Part shown: positions 30,126-41,851 of the stretch, piece by piece
Numbering within the stretch: position 1 is the first letter of the stretch
How the letters are laid out: each line of letters begins with the position of its first letter
DNA from: Pseudomonadales bacterium
GTDB taxonomy: Bacteria; Pseudomonadota; Gammaproteobacteria; Pseudomonadales; Azotimanducaceae
NCBI GenBank assembly: GCA_017642855.1
Contig: JAEPOO010000001.1
Location: forward strand, 1,087,072-1,151,071
DNA: 64,000 bases
Direction: 5' to 3'
The notes under the pieces: generated by a model
Told to the model about the DNA's origin: nothing
Seen by the model: the letters and a program-made list of their open reading frames with translations, nothing else
The model's database searches: none
Translations under genes and position numbers: made by a program

Positions 30126-31219
30126 TGGGGATTGTCCGTAGCAATAATAATCCCGCCACCCAGGCAGATGTCTTCCTCATAGAAACATGCCCACTGGCCA
30201 GGCGTGACAGCTCGCTGTGGCTCAGCAAAACGGATGTCGTAGCCTTGTTCCGACCGGCTCAAACGGCACGGTTGATCCGCCTGACGATAGCGGATCTTCA
30301 CCTGTAAATTCGCGGGCAATTCAGGAGACGGGCCGATCCAGGCAATGGCATTGACGGTCATCGCTGAGCAGAAAAGGGCAGGGTGATCATTGCCCTGAGC
30401 AACAATCAGTCGGTTGTTTTCAAGGTCTTTTCCGACCACGTACCAGGGCGCTTGACCACTGCCGCGGCGTCCGCCAATTCTGAGCCCTTGTCGCTGACCC
30501 AGCGTGTGGTACATCAGACCCTGATGTTCGCCGATAGCTTCACCCTCTAGTGTCACGATGTCGCCCGGGTTCGCGGGTAGATAATCCTGTAAGAAGTCTT
30601 TGAATCTGCGTTCGCCAATGAAGCAGATACCCGTGGAGTCTTTCTTTGCGTGCGTCGGAAGCCCATGCTTTTCTGCGAGCTCACGGACTTCAGACTTATG
30701 GAGCTCGCCTATCGGAAACATCACACGATCGAACTGCGCCTGAGACACCGATTGCAGGAAGTAACTTTGGTCTTTGTTGGGATCCAACCCCCTCAGCAAA
30801 CGTCGCTCGCCATCCACTTCTGAGAGACGGGCATAGTGTCCGGTGGCTATGAAATCAGCACCGAGTAATCGTGCATACTGCGCGAAGACCTGAAATTTAA
30901 TTTCCCTGTTGCACAGAACGTCGGGATTCGGCGTTCTGCCTTCCCGGTATTCCGTCAGAAAGTGTTCAAAAACGTTATCCCAGTATTCAGCGGCGAAGTT
31001 TGCTTGATTGAGTTTTATCCCCAATTTGTCACAGACGGACTGAGCATCAGCAAGGTCTTCCATCGCTGTGCAGTACTCAGTGCCATCATCCTCGTCCCAG
31101 TTCTTCATGAACAGGCCTTCCACCTCGTAGCCTTGCTGAAGGCAGAGCAGTGCCGTCACCGAAGAATCGACGCCACCAGACATGCCGACGACAATCTTTT
31201 GTGCGTTAGCCTGAACCAT
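30122..31219 (-). CDS. mnmA: tRNA-specific 2-thiouridylase
   Basis: 365 residues. PP-loop [15 protein letters not shown] near residue 12 binds ATP; the catalytic cysteines are in [12 protein letters not shown] and [10 protein letters not shown]. MnmA thiolates U34 of Glu, Gln and Lys tRNAs using sulfur from the Tus relay, which is also encoded in this window (46.9-48.2 kb). First gene of the mnmA-hflD-purB-roxA-GNAT operon, divergent from moaC. Confidence 0.96.
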   Translation of the reverse strand: MVQANAQKIVVGMSGGVDSSVTALLCLQQGYEVEGLFMKNWDEDDGTEYCTAMEDLADAQSVCDKLGIKLNQANFAAEYWDNVFEHFLTEYREGRTPNPDVLCNREIKFQVFAQYARLLGADFIATGHYARLSEVDGERRLLRGLDPNKDQSYFLQSVSQAQFDRVMFPIGELHKSEVRELAEKHGLPTHAKKDSTGICFIGERRFKDFLQDYLPANPGDIVTLEGEAIGEHQGLMYHTLGQRQGLRIGGRRGSGQAPWYVVGKDLENNRLIVAQGNDHPALFCSAMTVNAIAWIGPSPELPANLQVKIRYRQADQPCRLSRSEQGYDIRFAEPQRAVTPGQWACFYEEDICLGGGIIIATDNPQ

Positions 31220-31290
31220 GCAGATAGGAGAGTTGATAAAGGGACATTATATCCTCTGGAGCGCGTAATTTCCGGTGTACAATGGTGCTT

Positions 31291-31779
31291 ATGAGTGAAA
31301 ATCCGTTAACACATATTGATGACCAGGGACGAGCGCGCATGGTTGATGTGGGCGGCAAACAGGTCACTGAACGCGCAGCAACAGCCTCTGCTGTCATTTC
31401 GATGGAACCTGAAACGCTGGCGCTTATTTTATCCGGTGATTCCAAGAAGGGTGACGTTCTTGGTGTCGCGAGAATCGCTGGCATCCAAGCAGCAAAAAAG
31501 TGTTCTGATCTGATTCCGCTGTGCCATCCCCTGGCACTAACTTCAGCAGAGGTGACCTTCGATTGTGATAAACCGACAAGCAGGGTGCTTATCCGGGCTA
31601 CTTGTAAAGTCAGTGGAAAAACTGGTGTTGAAATGGAAGCATTGACCGCTGCTTCCGTTGCCGCCCTGACAATTTACGACATGTGCAAAGCCGTTGATCG
31701 AGGCATGGTGATCAGCGAAGTCGCCCTTGAAGAAAAGGCCGGCGGAAAGTCCGGGACCTACAAGCGAGATTCCTCCTGA
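31291..31779 (+). CDS. moaC: Cyclic pyranopterin monophosphate synthase
   Basis: 162 residues from the ATG at 31291 ([13 protein letters not shown]), preferred over an upstream ATG at 31282 by comparison with MoaC N-termini. Motifs: [30 protein letters not shown] and [20 protein letters not shown] with the active-site residues KTGVEME. It forms cyclic pyranopterin phosphate in molybdenum-cofactor synthesis. moaD follows with a 1-base overlap. No moaA in the window. Confidence 0.95.
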   Translation: MSENPLTHIDDQGRARMVDVGGKQVTERAATASAVISMEPETLALILSGDSKKGDVLGVARIAGIQAAKKCSDLIPLCHPLALTSAEVTFDCDKPTSRVLIRATCKVSGKTGVEMEALTAASVAALTIYDMCKAVDRGMVISEVALEEKAGGKSGTYKRDSS

Positions 31780-32030
31780 TGGCAACGGTCATCTTCTTCG
31801 CCAGTATTCGTGAAGACCTTGGCACCAATCAGATGTCTGTTGATATCGAATCCGGAACCCGTGTGTCGGCGTTGATTAACGCGCTCGCAACGATGAATGG
31901 CCCCGAGTGGGGTGCCATTTTGAAGGCAGAGAACATCAAGATTGCCGTGAACCAGGAACTCATCACCAGTGATATCGAGCTGAACGCTCAGGATGAAGTG
32001 GCGTTTTTCCCGCCAGTAACGGGAGGCTGA
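31779..32030 (+). CDS. moaD: Molybdopterin synthase small subunit
   Basis: 83-residue ubiquitin-like sulfur carrier ending in the required Gly-Gly (FFPPVTGG), where the thiocarboxylate forms. ATVIFFASIREDLG at the start is typical. It pairs with MoaE to put two sulfurs into the pterin. Overlaps moaC by one base and precedes moaE by one base. Confidence 0.95.
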   Translation: MATVIFFASIREDLGTNQMSVDIESGTRVSALINALATMNGPEWGAILKAENIKIAVNQELITSDIELNAQDEVAFFPPVTGG

Positions 32031-32031
32031 C

Positions 32032-32490
32032 ATGAATTTTCGAATCTGCGTTCAGCAACAACCCTTCAACCACCAAGACGAATACGATGCGCTTCGAAGA
32101 CAGAGTCTCTCTGTCGGTGCCGTTGTAACATTTGTAGGAACTGTTCGTGATATCAACGATGATGATACGGTGAAAGTCCTTCACCTGGAGCACTATCCGG
32201 GCATGACGGAAAAAGAACTGGAAAAAATTCTCGAAGAAGCTTCCGTTCGTTGGCAGTTACTTGGTGCGACCGTCATCCACAGAGTCGGTGACCTGCATCC
32301 GGGTGATGAAATTGTCTTTGTTGGCATTTCAAGCAAACACCGGGGTGATGCATTCAGTGCCTGCGAGTTTGTTATGGACTATCTAAAAACCAGAGCAACT
32401 TTCTGGAAAAAAGAAAAGACATCAGATGGGGTTCGCTGGCTCACCACGAGGCAAAGTGATGTCGATGCCGCTGAAGCCTGGCAAACATAG
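32032..32490 (+). CDS. moaE: Molybdopterin synthase catalytic subunit
   Basis: 152 residues; VGAVVTFVGTVRDINDDD, LEHYPGMTEKELEKI, HRVGDLHPGDEIVFVGISSKHR and FWKKEKTSDGVRW carry the MoaE active-site Lys/Arg positions. Catalyses insertion of dithiolene sulfur using MoaD thiocarboxylate. Last gene of moaCDE, convergent with rluE. Confidence 0.95.
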   Translation: MNFRICVQQQPFNHQDEYDALRRQSLSVGAVVTFVGTVRDINDDDTVKVLHLEHYPGMTEKELEKILEEASVRWQLLGATVIHRVGDLHPGDEIVFVGISSKHRGDAFSACEFVMDYLKTRATFWKKEKTSDGVRWLTTRQSDVDAAEAWQT

Positions 32491-32506
32491 CACCAGGCCG
32501 ATCCAG

Positions 32507-33049
32507 TCAGAAATTCACATGCGTGAGGTGAAACTCACCTGGTGCAAGATCGTGGAGTTTCCAGGGGCCAATTTTTGATCTGAATAACCGTAAGGTTGGA
32601 AAACCGACGCCTGCAGTCATGCGTCTGACCTGGCGATTTTTCCCCTCGGATATGGTGAGTTCGATCCAGCTGGTTGGCACAGAAGTTCGTGTTCGGATGT
32701 CAGGATTGCGCGGTGGAAGGGGTGTTTCGATGGATCGAGCCTTGGCTGGTCTGGTTAACCCATCTTTTAGTTCAACGCCCCGGGTAAGCGCCTGAAGTGC
32801 AGCCTTCGAAATCTCACCCTCTACCTGTACCCAGTAGCTTTTTTCCAGCTTGAACTTGGGGCTGGCGATTCTTGCTTGCAAATTGCCGTCATTGGTCAAA
32901 AGAAGCAGACCTTCAGAGTCTTTGTCGAGACGACCCGCAGGGTAATAACCTTTCAGTGCGATGTATTGAGCGAGCGTGGGGGCGTCCCCCGTGAACTGGC
33001 TGAGAACACCATAGGGTTTATTGAACAGAATAAGGTTGCCCCGTGACAT
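32507..33049 (-). CDS. rluE: 23S rRNA pseudouridine synthase E
   Basis: 180 residues of the RsuA/RluE family without an S4 domain. The catalytic Asp lies in AGRLDKDSEGLLLLTNDG; LILFNKPYGVLSQF and EGKNRQVRRMTAGVGFPTLRL complete the fold. RluE modifies U2457 of 23S rRNA in E. coli. Start context at 33049 is plain. It is 27 bases downstream of the cspD-like gene on the same strand. Confidence 0.9.
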   Translation of the reverse strand: MSRGNLILFNKPYGVLSQFTGDAPTLAQYIALKGYYPAGRLDKDSEGLLLLTNDGNLQARIASPKFKLEKSYWVQVEGEISKAALQALTRGVELKDGLTRPAKARSIETPLPPRNPDIRTRTSVPTSWIELTISEGKNRQVRRMTAGVGFPTLRLFRSKIGPWKLHDLAPGEFHLTHVNF

Positions 33050-33076
33050 CCTGGAGCCTCCTCTCTAAAGGTTCAC

Positions 33077-33313
33077 TCAGTTTTTGACTGAGGCGCTGTC
33101 GTCGCCTGAATTCAGGGTTTTGACGTTTACGGCGTGAGTTCCCTTTGGTCCATCGATCATATCGAATGCGACTGGCTGACCCGCTTTAAGGGTTTTATAG
33201 CCATCCATGACAATCGAAGAGTAGTGAACGAAGTAATCCTCACTCTCATCTTCAGGGAGTATAAAGCCGAAACCTTTAGCATTGTTGAACCACTTAACAC
33301 GTCCCGTAGGCAT
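33077..33313 (-). CDS. cspD: Cold-shock domain protein, CspD-like
   Basis: 78 residues; single cold-shock domain with RNP1 (NAKGFGFI) and RNP2 (DYFVHYSSI). Position next to clpS-clpA, divergently transcribed, is the standard place of cspD, which in E. coli inhibits replication in stationary phase. The C-terminal tail ([11 protein letters not shown]) is short. General RNA/ssDNA-binding function is sure; the CspD role is inferred from position. Confidence 0.85.
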   Translation of the reverse strand: MPTGRVKWFNNAKGFGFILPEDESEDYFVHYSSIVMDGYKTLKAGQPVAFDMIDGPKGTHAVNVKTLNSGDDSASVKN

Positions 33314-33586
33314 AGTGGTGACCTCACTGCTGTTAACGATACAGCCATGACATATGTCCAGTCAGGTCATACAGTTGCAACACCCGCAGCCTCACCGGGC
33401 GCATGAAAACGACGGCTAGCTCTTACACGCCCTTACCATACGGCCAGGTCAAAGGTTCAGTCAAGATGACATATTATCCCTACAAATTTAGTGGGTTAGG
33501 ACAACCTCATGGACAGCAGGCGTCAAGTATTCACGCCTGGGGGAATGTGTTTAGAATAGACAGGAACCGGACAGGCGCCAGTCGCC

Positions 33587-33614
33587 TTGATATTCAGAAC
33601 ATAGACGATATAAC
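33587..33614 (+). promoter_or_regulatory. Putative sigma-70 promoter of clpS-clpA
   Basis: TTGATA (33587-33592) and TATAAC (33609-33614), 16 bases apart, place a transcription start near 33621, just before the GTG/TTG candidates for clpS. If real, it excludes the longer upstream reading frame as clpS coding sequence. Confidence 0.5.
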
Positions 33615-33624
33615 AGTGATTGTA

Positions 33625-34032
33625 GTGGAAAGCCTCTGTCGTAATGATTTGACCAGGAACCGAGCAGCAGCAGGCTCGGGGACTTTTTTTGGAGCCGCAG
33701 GCGCCGACCCAACGGAACCGGGCCGCGATCTGGGTGTACTTGAAGCCCCCGTCGAACCCAAACTGAAAAAGCCACCACTGTTTAAAGTCGTCATGCTCAA
33801 CGACGATTACACGCCAATGGAGTTTGTCGTTGAAGTGTTACAGATGTTTTTTGGAATGGATCGTGAGAAGGCGACGCAGATCATGCTCGCGGTTCACACA
33901 GTAGGCAAAGCAACTTGCGGCATCTATCCCAGAGACATCGCAGAAACTAAATCTGCGCAGGTCAACCAATACGCGCAGGACAACCAACATCCTTTGGTTT
34001 CGGAGATCGAAGCCGTGGATGACGATGAGTAG
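33625..34032 (+). CDS. clpS: ClpS adaptor of the ClpAP protease
   Basis: The core [20 protein letters not shown] (residues about 45-64), [21 protein letters not shown] and [20 protein letters not shown] is clearly ClpS, with the N-degron pocket and ClpA-contacting surface. ClpS delivers proteins with Leu/Phe/Trp/Tyr N-termini to ClpA. The start is uncertain: no ATG lies near the core; GTG 33625 is used here, GTG 33616 and TTG 33649 are alternatives, none with a good ribosome site. A terminator-like hairpin (33660-33690) lies inside the N-terminal coding part. clpA follows after 18 bases. Confidence 0.88.
   Translation: MESLCRNDLTRNRAAAGSGTFFGAAGADPTEPGRDLGVLEAPVEPKLKKPPLFKVVMLNDDYTPMEFVVEVLQMFFGMDREKATQIMLAVHTVGKATCGIYPRDIAETKSAQVNQYAQDNQHPLVSEIEAVDDDE
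33660..33690 (+). terminator. Terminator-like hairpin at the 5' end of clpS
   Basis: CCGAGC and GCTCGG with an 8-base loop, then GGAC and seven T. Plus-strand orientation. It lies about 40 bases after the predicted clpS transcription start and inside the reading frame, so it may attenuate clpSA or be fortuitous. Confidence 0.5.
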
Positions 34033-34050
34033 AGGAACGTTTAATCCATC

Positions 34051-36315
34051 ATGCTAAGTAGAGAACTCGAGGTCACGCTCAACCTGGCCTTTAAAGATGC
34101 AAGGAAGAAAAGACACGAACTCATGTCGGTTGAGCACTTGCTCCTGGCGTTGCTCGACAACAACTCAGCGGTTAGCGTGCTTAATGCATGCGGCGCTGAT
34201 ATCGAAAAGCTGCGGAGTGAGCTTGAGGAATTCCTCGAAGCGACCACTCCGCTGATTCCGCAAAACGAAATTGAACGTGAAACCCAACCCACACTGGGTT
34301 TTCAACGCGTATTGCAACGCGCTGTTTTCCACGTTCAGTCCAGCGGTAAAAAGGAAGTGGACGGTGCCAACGTTCTGGTCGCCATCTTTAGTGAACAGGA
34401 GAGCCATGCCGTGTTCCTCCTGAAGCAACAGGACGTGCAACGTATCGACGTCGTCAATTACATCTCGCACGGCGTTGCCAAAAATGGCGACGATATGGAT
34501 CGATCAGATGACCCAGAGGGCATGACTGAAGGGGATGAAGACGGCGAGAAACAAGCGAGCGCCCTCGAGTCTTATGCAACGAACCTGAATGAACAGGCCA
34601 AGAATGGTCTCATCGACCCGCTGGTCGGCAGGGACTCTGAGGTTGAGCGCGTTATCCAGACTCTCTCTCGGCGCCGGAAGAACAACCCTTTACTGGTCGG
34701 TGAATCCGGTGTCGGCAAAACAGCGATAGCCGAAGGTCTCGCTAAGCTGATCGTTGACGGCCAGGTGCCCGATGTCATCAAAGAGAGCACAGTGCATGCC
34801 CTTGATCTGGGCGCACTTCTGGCGGGCACCAAGTATCGAGGTGATTTCGAGAAAAGACTGAAAGCACTGCTCAACGAGTTAAAGGAAACGCCTGATCAGG
34901 TTCTATTCATCGACGAGATCCATACCATTATTGGCGCCGGCGCCGCTTCGGGCGGTGTCATGGATGCTTCGAACCTGCTGAAGCCACTTCTGGCATCAGG
35001 CGAGATCAGATGTATCGGTTCAACAACGTATCAGGAATATCGCGGTATTTTTGATAAAGATAGGGCTCTTAGCCGCCGTTTCCAGAAAATTGACGTGAAC
35101 GAACCCAGTGTCGACGACACTTACCAGATTCTGAGAGGTTTAAAGACAAGGTTTGAAGAACACCACCAACTTAAGTACACAGATCGTTCGTTGAGAGTCG
35201 CCGCTGAGCTCGCCGACAAGTACATCAACGACCGGTTTATGCCCGATAAGGCCATTGATGTCATTGATGAAGTCGGTGCTTTTCAGCAGCTTCAGCCACC
35301 GAGTCGGCGCAAGAAACAGATTGGTGTCGGCGATGTAGAACAGATGGTGGCGAAAATTGCTCGCATCCCACCGAAAAACGTGTCTTCTTCAGACAAAGAG
35401 TCTCTGCGTGATCTCGAAACGAATCTGAAGATGACAATTTTTGGTCAGGACGAGGCTATCGACACGCTGGCGAGCGCTATCAAACTTTCTCGCGCAGGAC
35501 TGAAGGAAGATGGAAAACCCATTGGCTCTTTCCTGTTCAGCGGTCCAACAGGGGTCGGGAAAACGGAAGTTTGTCGTCAGTTGGCAAGCACCATGGGCAT
35601 CGAGCTGCTGCGTTTCGACATGTCGGAGTACATGGAGCGGCACACGGTGTCACGACTGATAGGTGCGCCACCTGGATATATCGGTTACGACCAGGGCGGG
35701 CTACTCACAGAAGCCATCACCAAACAACCACACTGCGTTCTTCTGTTGGATGAAATCGAAAAAGCGCACCCTGAAGTCTTCAACTTGCTTCTTCAAGTCT
35801 TTGATCATGGCACACTGACCGACAACAACGGCCGGAAAGCGGATTTCAGGAATGTCATCATTATCATGACGACGAACGCTGGCGCACAGGAAATGAGCCG
35901 TAGTTCCATCGGTTTCCAGAATCAGGACCATACGACCGACGGCATGGAAGTGATCAAGAAGATGTTCACTCCGGAATTCCGAAATCGCCTCGATGCCATC
36001 ATTCAATTCGGTGCTCTGTCAAAAGATGTCATCAAAACCGTGGTCGACAAATTTCTGGTTGAGATTCAGGTTCAACTTGACTCCAAGAAGGTTCAACTGG
36101 ATGTCACAGAAGAGGCGAGGGAATGGCTCGCCGAAAACGGTTATGACGAAAAGATGGGCGCAAGACCCATGCAACGTCTCATTCAGAACCGCATCAAGAA
36201 GGAACTTGCGGAGGATATTCTGTTTGGCAGATTGTCAGATGGAGGTGGGGTCGTGCGCGTGACTGTCGAAGATGGTGATCTCTCGCTAGAGATCGAGGAA
36301 CCAGAGACCGTCTGA
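34051..36315 (+). CDS. clpA: ATP-dependent Clp protease ATP-binding subunit
   Basis: 754 residues: N-terminal double Clp repeat ([34 protein letters not shown]) that docks ClpS, AAA+ domain 1 with Walker [10 protein letters not shown] near residue 216 and DEIHT Walker B, AAA+ domain 2 with GPTGVGKTE near residue 497, and the IGF loop (SSIGFQNQ) that docks ClpP. It unfolds substrates for ClpP. Directly downstream of clpS; no clpP in the window. Confidence 0.97.
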   Translation: MLSRELEVTLNLAFKDARKKRHELMSVEHLLLALLDNNSAVSVLNACGADIEKLRSELEEFLEATTPLIPQNEIERETQPTLGFQRVLQRAVFHVQSSGKKEVDGANVLVAIFSEQESHAVFLLKQQDVQRIDVVNYISHGVAKNGDDMDRSDDPEGMTEGDEDGEKQASALESYATNLNEQAKNGLIDPLVGRDSEVERVIQTLSRRRKNNPLLVGESGVGKTAIAEGLAKLIVDGQVPDVIKESTVHALDLGALLAGTKYRGDFEKRLKALLNELKETPDQVLFIDEIHTIIGAGAASGGVMDASNLLKPLLASGEIRCIGSTTYQEYRGIFDKDRALSRRFQKIDVNEPSVDDTYQILRGLKTRFEEHHQLKYTDRSLRVAAELADKYINDRFMPDKAIDVIDEVGAFQQLQPPSRRKKQIGVGDVEQMVAKIARIPPKNVSSSDKESLRDLETNLKMTIFGQDEAIDTLASAIKLSRAGLKEDGKPIGSFLFSGPTGVGKTEVCRQLASTMGIELLRFDMSEYMERHTVSRLIGAPPGYIGYDQGGLLTEAITKQPHCVLLLDEIEKAHPEVFNLLLQVFDHGTLTDNNGRKADFRNVIIIMTTNAGAQEMSRSSIGFQNQDHTTDGMEVIKKMFTPEFRNRLDAIIQFGALSKDVIKTVVDKFLVEIQVQLDSKKVQLDVTEEAREWLAENGYDEKMGARPMQRLIQNRIKKELAEDILFGRLSDGGGVVRVTVEDGDLSLEIEEPETV

Positions 36316-36326
36316 GTTCGCTAAAA

Positions 36327-36542
36327 CTATTCTCGAAACGTTATTCTGCCTTTAGATAGGTCGTACGGTGTGAGTTCTACTTTCACCGTATCTCCTGTCA
36401 GGATCTTGATGTAATTCTTTCTCATCTTACCGCTAATGTGCGCGATTACGACGTGCCCGTTTTCGAGTTCAACTCGAAACATGGTATTCGGCAATGTGTC
36501 GATAACCGTGCCGGACATTTGAATGTTTTCTTCTTTCGCCAT
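36327..36542 (-). CDS. infA: Translation initiation factor IF-1
   Basis: 71 residues, S1-like OB fold ([39 protein letters not shown]). Essential factor binding the 30S A site. The MAKEENIQ start and full length are normal. Convergent with clpA, 11 bases away, as in Pseudomonas and E. coli. Confidence 0.97.
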   Translation of the reverse strand: MAKEENIQMSGTVIDTLPNTMFRVELENGHVVIAHISGKMRKNYIKILTGDTVKVELTPYDLSKGRITFRE

Positions 36543-36595
36543 CTTTCTCAGTGGTGGTTAAAACGGCGTGCATTGTGCACTAAAAGGGGAGTGAT

Positions 36596-36625
36596 CGCAA
36601 AACGCCGCCTATCGCGAATAGGCGG
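36596..36625 (-). terminator. Terminator after bpt
   Basis: Minus-strand hairpin CCGCCTAT/ATAGGCGG (36605-36625) with a 5-base loop, followed by CGTTTTGCG, 10 bases after the bpt stop. The T-run is short, so the efficiency is uncertain. Confidence 0.6.
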
Positions 36626-36634
36626 TGATCGGTC

Positions 36635-37345
36635 TCAGGAATCCAGCTTGATCCAGCTGTTGTTTACGTAAAGCTCGATGGGTTTGTAATCCATTTTGTA
36701 GCTCATTTTCTGACACTGTTTTATCCAGTATCCAAGGTACAGATAGTCCAGTTCTAACTCTCGCGCGTGCTCTATGAGCCAGAGAATGGCAAACACGCCC
36801 AAGGAACGAGCATCTTCCTTAGGATCGAAAAACGTATAAATCGCCGACAGTCCATCGTTGAGCTCATCTGCAACCGCAACTGCCAACAACTTGTCTGAGT
36901 CGCGAAATTCGTAAAACCGGGCCTCAGGTCTGCCGTCTACCAGAAAACTCTGAAACTGATCTCTGGAGGCTGGGTACATATCCCCGTCGTCGTGTCGCTC
37001 TGAAATGTAACTGTCATAGAGCTTAAAGTACTCCTCAGTCAACGCGGGTTCATGACTGGTGATAGACACGCCATGGTTTGCCTGCATGACCCGTTTGTGT
37101 CGTCTGCGAGGTGCGAACAGGGCAGCGGGTAGGCGCACAGGGATACAGGCGGTGCAGGACTGGCAATAGGGGCGATAAATATGTGTACCACTACGACGAA
37201 AACCCACAGACGAAAGGGATGAGTAGAGTTCTTTGTCGATCTTCGCGAGCGGATCTGCGAACAAGGTAATCGCCTGCTTGCCCTCCAGATAACTGCAGTC
37301 GTGTGCGGGCGTCGTAAAAAACCTGAGTTCAGACAGGGAAGTCAT
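36635..37345 (-). CDS. bpt: Aspartate/glutamate leucyltransferase
   Basis: 236 residues of the Bpt (bacterial ATE1-like) family: CSYLEGKQAITLFADP, GFRRSGTHIYRPYCQSCTACIPVRLP (Cys cluster) and YLYLGYWIKQCQKMSYK. Bpt attaches Leu from Leu-tRNA to proteins starting with Asp or Glu, creating ClpS substrates. It overlaps aat by 4 bases. The pairing with Aat and ClpSA makes a compact N-degron module. Confidence 0.94.
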   Translation of the reverse strand: MTSLSELRFFTTPAHDCSYLEGKQAITLFADPLAKIDKELYSSLSSVGFRRSGTHIYRPYCQSCTACIPVRLPAALFAPRRRHKRVMQANHGVSITSHEPALTEEYFKLYDSYISERHDDGDMYPASRDQFQSFLVDGRPEARFYEFRDSDKLLAVAVADELNDGLSAIYTFFDPKEDARSLGVFAILWLIEHARELELDYLYLGYWIKQCQKMSYKMDYKPIELYVNNSWIKLDS

Positions 37346-38049
37346 GTGGTTAAGTTAACTTTTCCTGCCAGCTGAAGCCAGTCTATACGCTCTGCGCTCA
37401 GCCCGGTTGCCAGGCGTCTTCTGAACTCGCTCCTCGGAATCTCTCTTGCGCCAAGGGATTCAAGATGGGGGTTTGAAATTTGGCAATCAACCATGGCGCT
37501 GTTGTATCGGCCCATGACCGCCATCAGATGAGCAAAGGTGATCTTCGATGCATCGGTTTTCCGATGAAACATGGACTCACCGAAGAACAGGTTGCCGATT
37601 GAAACCCCATACAAACCACCGGCGAGATTGCCATCTATGTAGCACTCGAAGGAATGAGCAAATCCTTCTTCGTACAGCCTGATATAGGCATCAATCATAT
37701 CTCTGGTAATCCAGGTACCTTCATGACCCGATCGTTCGCTGCAGTTGTGTATGACCGCAGGGAAGTCTCGATCGATATGGACTTCGTAGTCGTGTTTTCG
37801 AAGACGTTTGGCCAGACTGCGGCTCGGTACAAACTCTCGGGGCGTAATGACACAGCGGGGATCTGGGGACCACCAGAGGATTGGCTGCTCTTTGTCGTAC
37901 CAGGGAAACACACCGTTTTGATACGCGCATACCAGCCACTCAGGAGTCAGCGCGCCGCCAGCCGCCAACAAACCATCAGGCTCATCGAGCGCTTCGTCGA
38001 TGTCGGGGAAAACGCATAGTTCCGGCGATAGCCAGGGAACGCGCTTCAT
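37342..38049 (-). CDS. aat: Leucyl/phenylalanyl-tRNA-protein transferase
   Basis: 235 residues with the Aat signature: FPDIDEALDEPDGLLAAGGAL, GVFPWYDKEQPILWWSPDPR and GGLYGVSIGNLFFGESMFHR. It adds Leu or Phe to proteins with N-terminal Lys or Arg. Start at 38049 (MKRVPWLSPEL) lies 6 bases after the trxB stop, so the genes are probably one transcription unit. Confidence 0.96.
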   Translation of the reverse strand: MKRVPWLSPELCVFPDIDEALDEPDGLLAAGGALTPEWLVCAYQNGVFPWYDKEQPILWWSPDPRCVITPREFVPSRSLAKRLRKHDYEVHIDRDFPAVIHNCSERSGHEGTWITRDMIDAYIRLYEEGFAHSFECYIDGNLAGGLYGVSIGNLFFGESMFHRKTDASKITFAHLMAVMGRYNSAMVDCQISNPHLESLGAREIPRSEFRRRLATGLSAERIDWLQLAGKVNLTT

Positions 38050-38055
38050 ATCAGA

Positions 38056-39293
<1,238 letters not shown>

Positions 39294-39383
39294 AAATATG
39301 TCCTGTGATCATAGCGTTATTAGAAGCCGCGCATTCTACAACAGTTGGAAATAACGGAGTAGCGACAGACAGGCATGACACTC

Positions 39384-39406
39384 ATTCGAGCCCTCATGAC
39401 TCGAAT
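39384..39406. repeat. Inverted repeat upstream of ftsK
   Basis: ATTCGAG and CTCGAAT, perfect 7-base arms around a 9-base spacer, in the 206-base region between the PA4642-like gene and ftsK. The size fits a dimeric regulator operator. No known consensus recognised. Confidence 0.4.
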
Positions 39407-39499
39407 AGATTCGTCCTTTGAATGTGCATAAAAGCATTTAAGCAGGCCGACATTAGTTATAAGATGTAACACGCTGATTTTTAACGTATTCCGCTGACA

Positions 39500-41851
39500 G
39501 TGGCCCAATCCAAAACCTCATCCAAAACCGCACCTCGTCAGGCGCCTTCCGATTTCTCACAACAGGTCGCGCCCCGACTGAAAGAGGGCGCGTTTATTGC
39601 TCTGGTCGCCATCGCTTTATACCTCGTACTGGCACTGATCAGTTTTGACAAACAAGACCCAGGATGGACGTATACCGGCGCGAATGACGCCGTCAACAAC
39701 ATCGTGGGCCGAAGTGGTGCATGGGTAGCTGACGTTTTCCTGTTCTTTTTTGGTTTTCTCGCCTTCATCTTCCCGATGATGCTCGCCTGGCAGGCATGGG
39801 TCATATTTCGCGAACGTCAAAGTGCAGATGAATTTAGTTGGCCGATATTCATCTTCAAGGGCGTAGGCTTATTCCTTACGATTTGTGCTGGAACCGGTCT
39901 GGCGGCTATGCATTTCTTTACCTTCGGACTGGATTACCAATATGGCAGTGGCGGCATCGTTGGCAGAGAAATTGCCGATTTGTTGGTCCCGGTTTTTTCC
40001 TACGTCGGCACAACACTCATTTTACTGGCGATGTTTTTGTTCGGATTGACCGCCTTTCTCGATATCTCATGGTTGAAGGTGATGGATACCACCGGTCACC
40101 TTGCCATTGAGTTCGCCGCTATGGTTCAGGCCTATTCGAATCGTGTCATAACATCCTTCAGGGAACGTGCTGAGATCCGAAAATCTGCCGAACACCGCCG
40201 TGAAGCCCTTGAAAAGCATGTGGAGAGGAAACAGCAGCGTCCAGCACCCGTTATTGAAGCGCCGCCTCCGCCCAAGAAGGAGGAGAGCAAGCGCGTTGCC
40301 CGGGAACGGCAGGGCAATCTGTTCAAAATCAGTGCCGTCGATGGGCTGCCTGCGCTCCATCTGCTGGATGAGCAGGAGAGGGACCATAGCAAGGGCTATT
40401 CCGCTGAAGACCTGGAAGCGATGTCCCGTCTTCTGGAATTGAAGCTGAAAGACTATGGCGTTGAAGCGGAGGTGGTCGCAGTCTTCCCAGGCCCCGTGAT
40501 CACACGATTTGAGATCCAGCCCGCCCCCGGCGTCAAAGTGTCGCGAATTTCAGGCCTGGCGAAGGACCTGGCAAGATCTCTGGCCGTTATCAGTGTCCGG
40601 GTGGTTGAGGTGATTCCTGGCAAGTCAGTCGTCGGTATCGAAATACCGAATGTTGACCGCGAAATCGTTCAGATGAGTGATGTGCTCAAATCCAAAGCCT
40701 ACGACGATTCGCAATCACCTCTGTCGCTGGCCCTGGGCCACGACATCGCCGGCGAGCCTGTTGTCGAAGATCTCGCAAAAATGCCACACCTGCTAGTCGC
40801 GGGCACCACCGGTTCAGGTAAGTCCGTGGGTCTGAACGCCATGATTCTATCGGTGCTGTTCAAGGCATCACCGGAAGATGTTCGCCTGATCATGGTTGAC
40901 CCAAAGATGCTCGAACTTGCGGTTTACGAGGGCATTCCACATCTGCTGACGCCAGTCGTGACGGATATGAAGGATGCCGCAAACGCGTTGCGCTGGTGCG
41001 TTGCAGAAATGGAGCGACGATACCGTTTGATGGCAGCCATGGGCGTCAGGAATGTTGGCGGCTTTAACCGGAAAGTGAAGGACGCTAAGAAGGCCGGCGA
41101 ACCGTTGCTGGACCCTCTGTGGCAACCAGATCCGTTGCTGGATGAAGAAGATCAACAGGCGCCGGAACTGGAGACCTTGCCGTTTATCGTGGTGATCATC
41201 GATGAGTTCGCCGATATGATGATGATTGTGGGCAAAAAGGTTGAAGAACTCATTGCCCGTATCGCGCAGAAGGCTAGGGCAGCTGGTATTCACCTGATTC
41301 TGGCAACTCAGCGGCCATCCGTTGATGTCATTACCGGCCTTATCAAAGCGAACGTGCCCACAAGAATCGCCTTCCAGGTATCCTCCAAAGTCGATTCCAG
41401 AACCATTCTGGATCAGGGTGGTGCAGAACAGCTGCTCGGGCACGGTGACATGCTGTACCTCCCGGCGGGCAAACCACTACCCATTCGTGTTCACGGCGCC
41501 TTCGTGGATGATGATGAAGTACACCGTGTGGTTGAGAGTTGGAAAGAACTTGGCGAGCCTAACTACCTGGACTCTATTCTGGAGGGTGCTTCCGAGAACG
41601 ACATGCTGCCGGGTGCAGCGGGCGCAGCAGGTTCTGCTGATTCTGATGAAGACGCAGACCCGCTTTATGACGAAGCGGTCGCTTTTGTCACAGAATCCCG
41701 CAGAGCATCTATTTCCGCGGTTCAAAGAAAACTGCGCATTGGCTACAACCGCGCGGCGCGCATGATTGAAACCATGGAAGCTGCGGGTGTCGTCAGTGAA
41801 ATGAACAGCAATGGATCGAGGGAAGTGCTTGCGAATGCGCCTCCTGAGTAG
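39500..41851 (+). CDS. ftsK: DNA translocase FtsK
   Basis: 783 residues: four N-terminal membrane helices (about residues 33-190), a short charged linker ([20 protein letters not shown]), the motor domain with Walker [13 protein letters not shown] near residue 434 and Walker [12 protein letters not shown], and a C-terminal gamma winged helix ([20 protein letters not shown]) that reads KOPS sites. It pumps DNA at the septum and activates XerCD at dif. GTG start at 39500. lolA begins within its 3' end. Confidence 0.96.
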   Translation: MAQSKTSSKTAPRQAPSDFSQQVAPRLKEGAFIALVAIALYLVLALISFDKQDPGWTYTGANDAVNNIVGRSGAWVADVFLFFFGFLAFIFPMMLAWQAWVIFRERQSADEFSWPIFIFKGVGLFLTICAGTGLAAMHFFTFGLDYQYGSGGIVGREIADLLVPVFSYVGTTLILLAMFLFGLTAFLDISWLKVMDTTGHLAIEFAAMVQAYSNRVITSFRERAEIRKSAEHRREALEKHVERKQQRPAPVIEAPPPPKKEESKRVARERQGNLFKISAVDGLPALHLLDEQERDHSKGYSAEDLEAMSRLLELKLKDYGVEAEVVAVFPGPVITRFEIQPAPGVKVSRISGLAKDLARSLAVISVRVVEVIPGKSVVGIEIPNVDREIVQMSDVLKSKAYDDSQSPLSLALGHDIAGEPVVEDLAKMPHLLVAGTTGSGKSVGLNAMILSVLFKASPEDVRLIMVDPKMLELAVYEGIPHLLTPVVTDMKDAANALRWCVAEMERRYRLMAAMGVRNVGGFNRKVKDAKKAGEPLLDPLWQPDPLLDEEDQQAPELETLPFIVVIIDEFADMMMIVGKKVEELIARIAQKARAAGIHLILATQRPSVDVITGLIKANVPTRIAFQVSSKVDSRTILDQGGAEQLLGHGDMLYLPAGKPLPIRVHGAFVDDDEVHRVVESWKELGEPNYLDSILEGASENDMLPGAAGAAGSADSDEDADPLYDEAVAFVTESRRASISAVQRKLRIGYNRAARMIETMEAAGVVSEMNSNGSREVLANAPPE

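Noticed and set aside
33403..34032. 209-residue reading of clpS starting at 33403
   Set aside because: The first 70 residues have no ClpS similarity and the predicted promoter lies inside them. The frame is simply open upstream.
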